A stretch of DNA of 64,000 nt from Parafrigoribacterium_A sp035571875 (GTDB taxonomy: Bacteria > Actinomycetota > Actinomycetes > Actinomycetales > Microbacteriaceae): positions 31,731 through 95,730 of the forward strand of contig DATNBR010000020.1 in NCBI GenBank assembly GCA_035571875.1, read 5' to 3'. The position numbers and the translations under genes are program-made. The notes under the pieces are model-generated. The model did not search any database. It was not told the origin of the DNA and was given only the letters and a program-made list of their open reading frames with translations. Shown in pieces: positions 1 to 7,846 of this stretch. Position 1 is the stretch's first letter; every line of letters starts with the position of its first letter.

Positions 1-897
1 CCACGCGCATCCGGTCGAGTGCAGTACGTGACGAGCGAGCAACTGCTCGTCGACGGCCTCGAGATCGTGGAGCGCGCGCGCCTGGGGACGCCGGGCCTGA
101 TCGGGTTCGACGGCCAGCTCTGGGAGCGGTTGCTCGGCATCGGCGACGAGAAAGAAGAGCGGCGCGCGCGGTTCCTGCGCTATGACGACGCCGCCGGTGT
201 GGCGCAGGCCTTTGCCATCTATACGGTGGCACGCGAGGAGACGCACAGCGGCGACGCGATCGTGGAGGTGCTGTATGCGGCCGCGGTGACGGATGAGGCG
301 TACGCGGCGATCTGGCGCTTCCTGTTCGAGCTCGATCTGGTCGGTGAGGTGCGCGCTCCGCTGCGCCCGGTGGCGGAGCCGTTCGCCTGGCAGATCCGCG
401 ATGGTCGTGCGGCGGTGAAGTCGAAGGAACGTGATCACCTGTGGGCGCGCATTCTGGATGTGCCTGCGGCGCTCCAGGCGCGCACGTATTCGGCGGCTGG
501 TCGGGTCGTGTTCGACGTTACGGATGCGCTCGGTTTCGCCGCGGGTCGGTGGTTGCTCGAGGTCGACGACGCTGGTCTGGGGCGCGTGACGCGGCTCGGC
601 GAGGCGGGTGCGGAGTCTCTCGCCAGCGCGGGCGGCGCGAGCGGCATTGCTGGCGCTGGTGGCTCTGGTGGCGCGGCTGTCGTTGCTGGTGCTGGCGCTG
701 AGGGCGCGGCTGGCGCGGGCGGCGCGGCTGTCATTGCTCTCGGGGTGAACGAGCTGAGCGCGATCTATCTCGGCGGCGTTCCCGCCGGGCTGCTCGCGCG
801 TGCCGGCAGCATTAGCGAGCTGACGGATGGCGCTGCGAACGCGGTGGAGGCCATGTTCCGCTCGCCCGTCACCCCCTGGCTGAGTATTTGGTTCTAG
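1..897 (+). CDS. Eis-like GNAT N-acetyltransferase, C-terminal part (5' end outside window)
   Basis: The frame is open from base 1, so the gene begins upstream and only the C-terminal part is seen. The end resembles the SCP2-like C-terminal domain of the Eis family: an ELSAIYLGG motif, then a final PWLSIWF. In mycobacterial Eis the carboxylate of the C-terminal Phe is the catalytic general base, and this protein also ends in Phe. Eis proteins transfer acetyl from acetyl-CoA to amines such as aminoglycosides; the substrate here cannot be told. A Gly/Ala-rich stretch at about bases 616-735 interrupts the C-terminal domain and is not typical of the family. Confidence 0.8.
   Translation, partial: PRASGRVQYVTSEQLLVDGLEIVERARLGTPGLIGFDGQLWERLLGIGDEKEERRARFLRYDDAAGVAQAFAIYTVAREETHSGDAIVEVLYAAAVTDEAYAAIWRFLFELDLVGEVRAPLRPVAEPFAWQIRDGRAAVKSKERDHLWARILDVPAALQARTYSAAGRVVFDVTDALGFAAGRWLLEVDDAGLGRVTRLGEAGAESLASAGGASGIAGAGGSGGAAVVAGAGAEGAAGAGGAAVIALGVNELSAIYLGGVPAGLLARAGSISELTDGAANAVEAMFRSPVTPWLSIWF
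670..738 (+). repeat. Imperfect direct repeat inside the Gly/Ala-rich insert
   Basis: The 18-bp word GGCGCGGCTGTCRTTGCT occurs at 670-687 and 721-738, 51 bp apart and therefore in frame. It encodes the repeated GAAV(V/I)A of the Gly/Ala-rich insert in the Eis-like protein, which suggests growth of the insert by slippage or duplication. Confidence 0.7.
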
Positions 898-937
898 CGC
901 CAGCGTGTGCGGTCGCGAGTCGGCGTAGCGTTGCTGC

Positions 938-1213
938 ATGACGGTCGTTCGTAAGCGCGCCCTGGTGAGCGGGGATGTGCAGGGCGTCGGCTTTCGCATG
1001 AACACTCTCGTGCAGGCAGAGCGGCTCGGGCTCAGCGGATTCGTGCGCAACCTTCTTGACGGACGCGTCGAGGTGGAGGCGGAGGGCGCGGAGGCCACCG
1101 TCGCGCAACTGCTCAGTTGGCTCGAGTCGGGCCCGCGGTATGCGAATGTCGCGACCGTCGAGGTCGCCGACCGTGATCCGACCGGCGAGACCGGCTTTCG
1201 CGTCGCGCGCTGA
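938..1213 (+). CDS. acyP: Acylphosphatase
   Basis: A 91-residue protein, the usual family length. It hydrolyses acyl phosphates in the cytosol. The N-terminal signature GDVQGVGFR (residues 12-20) supplies the phosphate-binding loop and catalytic Arg. GFVRNLLDGRVEVEAEG (about residues 34-50) contains the catalytic Asn. The ATG at 938 is used. The gene stands alone between the Eis-like gene and a repeat-filled gap. Confidence 0.93.
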   Translation: MTVVRKRALVSGDVQGVGFRMNTLVQAERLGLSGFVRNLLDGRVEVEAEGAEATVAQLLSWLESGPRYANVATVEVADRDPTGETGFRVAR

Positions 1214-1318
1214 GGAGACGGCGGCGGCGGCGCTCTGCCCTGCGCTTGACCGGCCAGTATGCGCGTCGCCTCCCAGTATCCCGGGCTGGGATCCTGGGCA
1301 TCCGGGCTCCCCACCTCC

Positions 1319-1428
1319 GAGCTCCCGGCTCTCGGCTTCCGAGCTCCCGGCTCTCGGCTTCCGAGCTCCCGGCTCTCGGCCTCCGAGCTCACGGCTCTCG
1401 GCTTCCGGGCTCCCGGCTCTCGGCCTCC
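1319..1428. repeat. Five tandem copies of a 22-bp repeat
   Basis: Five consecutive near-identical 22-bp units begin with GAGCTCCCGG and contain CTCTCGGC: 1319-1340, 1341-1362, 1363-1384, 1385-1406 and 1407-1428. A degenerate sixth follows. Because 22 is not a multiple of 3, the block stays open in several frames and creates spurious N-terminal extensions for the downstream phosphatase. It ends 72 bp before that gene's ATG. There are no unique spacers, so it is not a CRISPR array. Confidence 0.9.
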
Positions 1429-1500
1429 GGGCTGGGATCCCGGGCTCCGGGCGCCCCGGTCCAGCCGGCGCCCATACGGCGTAGCTATGCTCGTCATGAC

Positions 1501-2178
1501 ATGCGACTGCTCCTTATTCGTCACGCGCAGACCCCCGCGAATGTGCTGGGGCAACTCGACACGGGAAGGCCGGGCCCGGGTCTCACTCGACTCGGCCAGC
1601 GCCAGGCGTCAGAGATACCGGTCGCGCTCGGTGACGGCCCGATCGCCGCTATCTTCGCGTCCCCGCTCGTGCGCACGCAGCTCACCGCGGAACCACTCTC
1701 GGCCAGCCGCGGTCTCGACGTGCGCGTACTCGAAGGGCTCCAGGAGATCGAGGCCGGTTCGCTCGAGAAGCGCAGCGATCGCGCATCCGTGCGCCGCTAC
1801 CTCGAGACGGTCTTCGCCTGGGGTTCGGGCAAGCTTGACGTTCGGATGCCGGGCGGGACCGATGGACACGCCTTCTTCGAGCGGTTCGACGCCGATATAG
1901 GCAGGGCAGCATCCGCCGCCGTGCACGGCCCCACCGAAGAGCCTCCCACCGCTGCGGTGTTCAGCCACGGCGCAGCGATTCGTGTCTGGACCGCCGCCCG
2001 AGTCAGCAACGTGCCGCCCGAGTTCGCCGCGACCCACGAGCTCGACAACACGGGCGTCGTCGAACTCGCCGGGTCACCCGATGATGGCTGGACGCTGCTC
2101 TCGTGGGCGGGCCTTCCCGTCGGCGGCCCGCAACTCATAGACCAGCAGGCCGAAGACCCGACCGGCGAGCCGCTCTGA
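1501..2178 (+). CDS. Histidine phosphatase family protein (phosphoglycerate mutase-like)
   Basis: A 225-residue protein. The N-terminal LLLIRHAQT carries the phospho-acceptor His of the RHG/RHA motif. The second catalytic His is in VFSHGAAI (about residue 160). The enzyme forms a phosphohistidine intermediate; its substrate is not predictable. I chose ATG 1501 because the core motif starts four residues later and the longer open frame upstream is only translated tandem repeat. The ribosome-binding site is weak. Confidence 0.85.
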   Translation: MRLLLIRHAQTPANVLGQLDTGRPGPGLTRLGQRQASEIPVALGDGPIAAIFASPLVRTQLTAEPLSASRGLDVRVLEGLQEIEAGSLEKRSDRASVRRYLETVFAWGSGKLDVRMPGGTDGHAFFERFDADIGRAASAAVHGPTEEPPTAAVFSHGAAIRVWTAARVSNVPPEFAATHELDNTGVVELAGSPDDGWTLLSWAGLPVGGPQLIDQQAEDPTGEPL

Positions 2179-2369
2179 GGTTCGACACGGCCTGATGGCA
2201 CCCGGTCACCGTTCCGACACGAGCTCGGACGCTGCAACGTCGACCAGCCGCGCACCACGCAAGCTGCGCGTTCCCGGCGAGTGTGAGGGCTACCGCCCCG
2301 TGCCGGCGGTGGCCGTGGTGCAATTGAGAGTGTCCGGCAGCGACATCCGTTCATCCGAAGGAGTCCCTC

Positions 2370-2825
2370 ATGTCGACCAATGTGCGCCTCATGCGGTGCT
2401 CGCCCGAAGATGTCTTCGCCGTTTTGGCGGATGGCTGGATCTTTCCGACGTGGGTGGTCGGAGCGTCGCGCATGCGCGACGTGGACAGAGACTGGCCGCA
2501 GGTCGGCAGTAGTCTGCAGCACTCCTTTGGTGTGTGGCCCGCGCTCATCAACGATGAGACCACCGTGCTCGAGTGGGATCCGCCGCGCCGCATGGCGATG
2601 CAGGCGAAGGGCTGGCCCGCCGGCGAGGCGCGGGTCGTCATCGAGGTGAAGCCGCGCTCCGGTGGCAGCGTCGTGCGCATCACCGAGAAGGCCGTGCGCG
2701 GCCCCGGCGCACTCGTGCCCACTCCCCTGCTCGACATCCCGTTGAGGGCCCGCAACCACGAGACCCTGCGACGCCTCGCCTTCATCGCTGAGGGACGCAA
2801 GCGAAACGACGAGCACTCCGACTGA
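2370..2825 (+). CDS. SRPBCC (START-like) family protein
   Basis: A 151-residue cytosolic protein with the layout of the polyketide-cyclase/SRPBCC fold. The N-terminal strand ends in SPEDVFAVLADGW, a WDPPRRM segment lies mid-protein, and a C-terminal helix contains RNHETLRRL. These proteins bind hydrophobic ligands in a deep pocket; no ligand can be assigned. A clear GAAGGAG ribosome-binding site precedes the ATG. The gene converges with the HNH nuclease gene downstream. Confidence 0.78.
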   Translation: MSTNVRLMRCSPEDVFAVLADGWIFPTWVVGASRMRDVDRDWPQVGSSLQHSFGVWPALINDETTVLEWDPPRRMAMQAKGWPAGEARVVIEVKPRSGGSVVRITEKAVRGPGALVPTPLLDIPLRARNHETLRRLAFIAEGRKRNDEHSD

Positions 2826-2893
2826 GATTCGACCGTCTCGCGACCTCGCCCTCGCGTCCGCGTGCCGCGCGGCCGCACTCACCGCGGGCCGCA

Positions 2894-4435
2894 TCAGGTC
2901 GCCACCACGTCGCGCGCAGGCATCGAGACCGGTGTGACCCGAGGAACCTTTTCGGTGCCAGGAGAGGGCCGCATCGCGCCGCCCTGTCGGAGAGCAGCTC
3001 GATGTAGTTCTCGGCGCAGATCGCGCAGCGCGAGGCTCGTGCTCGGCATTCGCCGTCGTCGCTGGTGCGCATCAATCGTGGCCGGTGGTATCAACCAGTA
3101 CTCCGCGCCCTCGCGTTCGATCTCCCAGTGATTGTTGTGCAGCAGGAGGTGATGGTGTCTGCAGAGGAGCACACCATCGGCGACGTCGGTGTTGCCTGCG
3201 TCCCTCGCCCAGAAGCGAATGTGGTGTGCCTCTGTCCACGATGGCGGTCGATCGCAACCGGGCCAACGGCATCCGCCGTCGCGTGCGGCGAGCGCTACAC
3301 GCTGCACGCGCGTGTACAGCCGCTGCTCGCGCCCGACATTCAGAGGTTGGCCCTGGTCATCGAAGGTCATGGCAATCGTTGAGCCGCCGCAGGCCAGTCG
3401 CTCGGCGGTTTCGATCGAGACCGGGTCGGCCTGCGCTTCGATCCGGGCGTGACCGGCGCGCGACTCGAGAGCGTGGCGCGTCACGAGCACGCGAACCGAG
3501 GCGGCTCCCGTGCCGAGAAGCTGGCTCGAGTCGGCGTCGGCACCCGCAGCGAGCAGGTGCTCGAACACATCGGAGGCCAACTGACCGGTCGTGCGGGAGT
3601 CGGCCGAAATCCGATCCGCGAGAGCGTCATCACCTGCTGCGAACCTCGGGCCTCCCCTGCGCGGAGAGGTCGCCCTGTCAAACAGTTCGCCGACGCGCGC
3701 AAGGGTCTCTGGATCGAGCGACCACACGAGACGCCCCATGCCGTCCTGTTGACGATAGAGCGCGAGGTGGCGCGCCGCCCGACGCTCCGCCTCTCGCTCG
3801 GCAATGGCGCCATCATCCACATCAAGGTCGAGGTCGTCACGAAGCTGTCGCGCCCGGCGATACAGCCGATCGACATCGAGCGCCGAAGCCTCCGAACACA
3901 ACTGGCGAGCCACCTCGGCCAGTTGTGTCGTGGTGACCAGACCGGATGGCCGGCCCAAGCCACGCGCGATCGATTCGGCGCCGCCCACAGACAGCTCGCC
4001 CGTGGCAACCGCGCGAGCGAGATCTGCTAACCACGGTTCACCGGAGACGCCCGCCCCAGCTTCGCTGCCGGACATGCCCGAAGTGGCACTCTCGTCTCCC
4101 GCGCGATGCAGGAGGCGACCAATCCTGACCGCTGTCGTCGCCTCCCGCATAGACGACCCGGTGGCGACGCGCACGAACTCTTCAGCCGTGCGACAGCCCT
4201 CGCGCTGCGCGAGTCCCTCGCTGCCGAGCTCAGGTCGAGAACGATGCGCGACCTCGCCGGCGACCATGGTGCCCTGCGCTTGCGTGGCCCGTCTGAGCAC
4301 GGCAGAGAGCCACACCACCTCGCGAAAATCTGCCTCATCGAGTTGGCGGTAGGCGGAAACCTCAGCCGCAAGCGCGCTCACGCTCTCCGCGGCGGCGACG
4401 AGCGCCGCAACTAGAGGGTGAGGAACGGAAGCCAT
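2894..4435 (-). CDS. DUF222 / HNH endonuclease (13E12-type repeat family)
   Basis: A 513-residue protein with the usual DUF222 helical region over about the first 330 residues and a C-terminal HNH domain. The HNH part shows the zinc-binding pair in CRWPGCDRP, the metal-binding HH in WTEAHHIRFW, and a following LLCRHHHLLLH. The start ATG at 4435 (MASVPHPL) is preferred over an upstream in-frame start because the LexA-like box and a short leader lie in between. Members are abundant in actinobacterial genomes and several mycobacterial ones are DNA-damage inducible; the box at 4453-4468 implies the same here. The physiological target is not established. Confidence 0.9.
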   Translation of the reverse strand: MASVPHPLVAALVAAAESVSALAAEVSAYRQLDEADFREVVWLSAVLRRATQAQGTMVAGEVAHRSRPELGSEGLAQREGCRTAEEFVRVATGSSMREATTAVRIGRLLHRAGDESATSGMSGSEAGAGVSGEPWLADLARAVATGELSVGGAESIARGLGRPSGLVTTTQLAEVARQLCSEASALDVDRLYRRARQLRDDLDLDVDDGAIAEREAERRAARHLALYRQQDGMGRLVWSLDPETLARVGELFDRATSPRRGGPRFAAGDDALADRISADSRTTGQLASDVFEHLLAAGADADSSQLLGTGAASVRVLVTRHALESRAGHARIEAQADPVSIETAERLACGGSTIAMTFDDQGQPLNVGREQRLYTRVQRVALAARDGGCRWPGCDRPPSWTEAHHIRFWARDAGNTDVADGVLLCRHHHLLLHNNHWEIEREGAEYWLIPPATIDAHQRRRRMPSTSLALRDLRRELHRAALRQGGAMRPSPGTEKVPRVTPVSMPARDVVAT

Positions 4436-4452
4436 AGGCCGAGTCTGCACCT

Positions 4453-4468
4453 TCGAATGTATGTTCGA
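4453..4468. promoter_or_regulatory. LexA (SOS) box
   Basis: TCGAATGTATGTTCGA matches the mycobacterial/actinobacterial SOS box TCGAAC-N4-GTTCGA with one mismatch (T for C at position 6) and the exact N4 spacing. It lies 17 bp upstream of the DUF222-HNH start codon, as expected for direct LexA repression. The gene transcribed from here is on the minus strand. Confidence 0.75.
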
Positions 4469-4547
4469 TAGTCCTTGCGCTACATCTGGGGATAAGTCGC
4501 CGAAAGCGCGGGCTGTGGAGGAGAGGCGACGACCGACGCCAACCGCC

Positions 4548-4988
4548 TCACGCGCGAGCGTCGCCCTCGAACCGATAGTCATCCTGGGCCACCCAGCGCA
4601 CTCCCGCCCTGTGGCTCACGAGAATCCCACGAAGCGGTGCCTGGGCAGCGTCGCAGGCGAGGTGAAGGGCGCGTGACCAGGCGATGTCTGCGGAACTGAG
4701 TTCGGCATCCGCGTATCGCTCGAGAACGAAGATGAACGAGTGCGCGGCGGCCAGGTCTTTGAAGCGGCCGAGCAGGGCACCGAGGGTCTCGTCCTCAGGC
4801 CCGGGTGGCAGGAGCGGCATGCCTTCGAGCGGCACGATGAGCGGCAATTGCACATCGTCTTCGTCGAGGAACAGCAGCCACAGCTGTCGTCTGATCGCGC
4901 GGCCGAGCAGTTCGGCGACGCGCTCCTCGATGAGCGCGTCGGTGGTGAGCGGGTGCAGCTTCGCGTCGTCATAGGTTGTAGGTTTCAT
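4548..4988 (-). CDS. Conserved actinobacterial protein of unknown function
   Basis: A 146-residue protein with no recognised catalytic motif. It has an acidic segment FLDEDDVQLPL, a proline-rich turn around residue 60, a strand FIFVLERYAD, and a C-terminal RGILVSHRAGVRWVAQDDY reminiscent of small actinobacterial proteins of unknown function. The ATG at 4988 is chosen because the longer open frame upstream runs antisense through RNase H. It lies upstream of the HNH gene on the same strand, but the SOS box sits between them, so they need not be co-transcribed. Confidence 0.7.
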   Translation of the reverse strand: MKPTTYDDAKLHPLTTDALIEERVAELLGRAIRRQLWLLFLDEDDVQLPLIVPLEGMPLLPPGPEDETLGALLGRFKDLAAAHSFIFVLERYADAELSSADIAWSRALHLACDAAQAPLRGILVSHRAGVRWVAQDDYRFEGDARA

Positions 4989-5151
4989 CGACCCATGTTC
5001 GGATGTGCGAAGAAGACGGTACGACGCGCGGGCGGATCTGTGCAGAACCCTCGGATCGATCGCCCTCAGGAGGAGGAGACGGGAGGAGAGGCTGCAGGGA
5101 ACGTCCCCCGCGCTCAGTACGATTGACCCCGACGAGCCGAGGAGTTCTTGC

Positions 5152-5859
5152 ATGACGATCACCGCATCCGCCGATGGTTCAGCGCTCGGCAACCCAGGGC
5201 CGGCCGGCTGGGCGTGGTATGTCGATGACGACAATTGGGCGGCCGGCGGCTGGAAGCACGCGACCAACAACCAGGGCGAACTGCGGGCCGTGCTCGAGCT
5301 GTTCCGGGCGACCGAGCGCGCCGGAGACGACCTGCTGATCCTCTGCGACAGCCAGTACGTGATCAACTGCGTGACGAAGTGGATGCCGGGCTGGAAGAAG
5401 AAGGGTTGGCGCAAGGGCGACGGCAAACCGGTGCTCAACCTCGATCTGCTACAGGAGATCGACGCGGCCATAGCCGGTCGGAAGTACCGCTTCGAATGGG
5501 TGCGCGGCCACGTCGGTCACGTTCTCAACGAGGCCGCGGATGCGCGTGCCCGCGGAGCAGCGGAGGCCTACCAGCGAGGAACGCCGGTTCCCTCCGGCCC
5601 CGGCTGGACCGGCGGAACGGGCCACAGCATCACGGCGCCAGCAGCGAAGCCGAGCGCGGGTGACGTCCGGGGCACAGCAGGCATCGAACAACGCGAGCCG
5701 CTCTCGAGCGCGGCAGGTGCAGACGACGCCCTGTTCTCTCTCGAGGAAGAGTGGCACTCGATCGAGCTGCACCTCAGCCCGGAGGAGTTGCAGCGGTTGA
5801 CCCTGCGAGCGCGCCAGGCCGGCGTCACCCCCGACGAGTTCTTGCGCGGCCTGATCTGA
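5152..5859 (+). CDS. RNase HI family protein with C-terminal extension
   Basis: A 235-residue protein. The RNase H fold occupies about residues 1-145 with the acidic active-site set in order: Asp in ASADGSALGNPG, Glu in NNQGELRAV, Asp in LILCDSQYV and Asp in NEAADARAR. It cleaves the RNA strand of RNA-DNA hybrids. A Pro/Ala/Gly-rich linker joins this to a C-terminal segment, SIELHLSPEELQRLTLRARQ onward, that looks like a small ribbon-helix or helical domain and is absent from minimal RNase HI. A GAGGAG ribosome-binding site precedes ATG 5152. Confidence 0.9.
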   Translation: MTITASADGSALGNPGPAGWAWYVDDDNWAAGGWKHATNNQGELRAVLELFRATERAGDDLLILCDSQYVINCVTKWMPGWKKKGWRKGDGKPVLNLDLLQEIDAAIAGRKYRFEWVRGHVGHVLNEAADARARGAAEAYQRGTPVPSGPGWTGGTGHSITAPAAKPSAGDVRGTAGIEQREPLSSAAGADDALFSLEEEWHSIELHLSPEELQRLTLRARQAGVTPDEFLRGLI

Positions 5860-5914
5860 TACCGCGCTGCCGTCGTGATCGACGCGGTCGGGCATCCGAG
5901 GGGATCATGGAGGA

Positions 5915-6922
5915 ATGGATGCCGTCGCCGCGCTGAACGAGATCGCCTTCTGGCTGGAACGCGAGCTCGCCCCGACGTTCAAGGTGAAAGCGTTCCGGTC
6001 GGCCGCCTCCGTCATCGCCAGCTTCAGCAGGGACGAGTTGATGGAGCGTTCGCGTGACGGCAGGCTCGCGCGCACCAAGGGCATCGGCGATCGCATGCGT
6101 CAGGTGATCGAGCAGGCGCTGGCTGGCACGGTTCCCGACTACCTCGCCGACCTTCGCGAGCGAGGTGCGCGACCCCTGGCGGGGGGCGGCGAGACCCTCA
6201 TACCGCTCCTTCGAGGCGACCTGCACAGCCACACCGACTGGTCCGACGGCGGCTCACCGATCGAGCTCATGGTGCAGGCAGCCGGCACGCTCGGACGTGA
6301 GTACCTCGCGATCACCGACCACTCGCCCAGCCTCAAGGTCGCGCACGGGCTCAGCGAGGAGCGGCTCTCGGCCCAGCTCGACGAGATCGCGCAGCTCGAC
6401 AGCACCGCGCCGATTCGCGTGCTGTCGGGCATCGAGGTGGACATCCTCGAGAGCGGCGACCTCGATCAGTCCGCGCGCATGCTGTCGCGGCTGGATGTCG
6501 TGGTGGCGAGCGTGCATTCGAAGTTGCGGGCGGATTCGGTGACGATGACGAAGCGCATGCTGGGCGGCATCCGCAACCCGCGCACGAACATCCTGGGTCA
6601 CTGCACCGGCAGGTTGGTGAAGGGCTCCCGAGGCACGCGCCCCCAATCCGAGTTCGACGCGAAGCGGGTCTTCGCCGCCTGTGCGGAGAACAGCGTGGCG
6701 GTGGAGATCAATTCCCGCCCGGAGCGCCAGGATCCACCCGACGACCTCATCCGGCTCGCCCTCGATGCCGGATGTCTGTTCAGCATCGACAGCGACGCGC
6801 ACGCGCCCGGCCAACTCGATTTCCTGCAGTATGGCGCCGCCCGCGCAGCAGCGAACGACGTGCCTGCCGAGCGCATCATCACGACCTGGCCTGTGCAGAA
6901 GCTGCTCGACTGGCTCAGTTAG
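5915..6922 (+). CDS. PHP domain protein with N-terminal helix-hairpin-helix (PolX-type PHP)
   Basis: A 335-residue protein. Residues 1-90 contain a helix-hairpin-helix-like DNA-binding segment (TKGIGDRMRQVIEQAL). The PHP metal site follows: DLHSHTDWSDG, AITDHSPSL, GIEVDIL, VVASVHSK and SIDSDAHAPGQL. This matches the stand-alone form of the C-terminal half of bacterial DNA polymerase X, where the PHP domain can act as a 3'-5' exonuclease or phosphoesterase; activity here is inferred. GGAGGA precedes the ATG. The stop codon overlaps that of the convergent thioesterase gene. Confidence 0.87.
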   Translation: MDAVAALNEIAFWLERELAPTFKVKAFRSAASVIASFSRDELMERSRDGRLARTKGIGDRMRQVIEQALAGTVPDYLADLRERGARPLAGGGETLIPLLRGDLHSHTDWSDGGSPIELMVQAAGTLGREYLAITDHSPSLKVAHGLSEERLSAQLDEIAQLDSTAPIRVLSGIEVDILESGDLDQSARMLSRLDVVVASVHSKLRADSVTMTKRMLGGIRNPRTNILGHCTGRLVKGSRGTRPQSEFDAKRVFAACAENSVAVEINSRPERQDPPDDLIRLALDAGCLFSIDSDAHAPGQLDFLQYGAARAAANDVPAERIITTWPVQKLLDWLS

Positions 6923-7701
6923 GCGGGCTTCCGAATCGTCAGGATCTGCTCGGCGCGACCGAACGGACCTTCGAGATCGTGCAGCACCGTCGAGGTGAGT
7001 CCGATGCCATCGGAGCCGAAACTCACCGAGTTCTGCAGGCCGAGCCACTCGCCGCTCGGCTCGCGATACAGGTGGATCTGCAGGTCGACGTTGGGGAACA
7101 GGTACTCCTGCGGCTTCACCCGGGTGGCGATGCCGTTGGTGGTGTCGACGAGTCCGATCAGTCGAGCGAAGTCCGAGAACGGCACGTCGACCAGCGGATG
7201 CTTGGTGCGAAGCCACGCGCGCCCGCGTCCCGCGGCATGGTCGGCAAGGGGCCGCACATCGATCGACCGAATGTAGCCCCCCGCCCACTGGCCCATGGCG
7301 ACCGGGTCTTCCACGCCATCCGGACCGGGCATGCGCTCGTCTTCGATGGCCGCGATCGCGCTGGTGTCTGAGCGTTGCAGCCGCCAGGCCGTCGCCCGCA
7401 CGGCCGTGCGACCACCGGAGACCAGCTCGGCCTGCACCAGTTCGATGGTGCGTCCGGGCCGCAGGATGGTGGTGACGATCTCGAACTCGCCACCCGGAAT
7501 CAGACCCAGGATGTCATAGCTGATGCGCGCGATGCGAAGTTCCGGCCGCGGCTGGAACAGTTCGAGGCTGTGCGCGAGGATGCCTGCCACCGGCGCCATG
7601 TGCTGCTCGTGCGGGTTCCAGGCGCCCTGCGCGTGCACGGTGGATTCGAAGCGGCCATCGCCCCGGGAGTGGTAGTAGGGCTCGAGCTCGCTGGTCACCA
7701 C
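6919..7701 (-). CDS. Thioesterase family protein (double hotdog, TesB-like)
   Basis: A 260-residue protein of two hotdog repeats. The N-terminal half shows the acceptor region WNPHEQHMAPVAG, and the C-terminal half has FARLIGLVDTTNG and VDLQIHLYREP, as in bacterial acyl-CoA thioesterase family members of this length. It probably hydrolyses acyl-CoA esters in the cytosol; chain-length specificity is unknown. Translation starts at GTG 7701, with a second GTG immediately after. It is convergent with the PHP gene. Confidence 0.8.
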   Translation of the reverse strand: MVTSELEPYYHSRGDGRFESTVHAQGAWNPHEQHMAPVAGILAHSLELFQPRPELRIARISYDILGLIPGGEFEIVTTILRPGRTIELVQAELVSGGRTAVRATAWRLQRSDTSAIAAIEDERMPGPDGVEDPVAMGQWAGGYIRSIDVRPLADHAAGRGRAWLRTKHPLVDVPFSDFARLIGLVDTTNGIATRVKPQEYLFPNVDLQIHLYREPSGEWLGLQNSVSFGSDGIGLTSTVLHDLEGPFGRAEQILTIRKPA

Positions 7702-7846
7702 TTCACCCTACTGAAGCGGTCGGCCTCGCGCGGACAGCACGCAGAACTTGGCGTCCGGGACGGCGCCGGTCCCCGACGACACCCGCACTGGGTCTGCCCG
7801 CCCATCCACTTCTCCCCTAGCGTGTAGCCGTACCCGAGGAGATGGT

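Noticed and set aside
1319..1428. Possible CRISPR array
   Set aside because: Units are contiguous with no unique spacers, and no cas gene is in the window.
1246..1500. N-terminal extension of the histidine phosphatase through the tandem repeat
   Set aside because: The extension is only translated 22-bp repeat, open in several frames because the unit is not a multiple of three; the catalytic motif starts just after ATG 1501.
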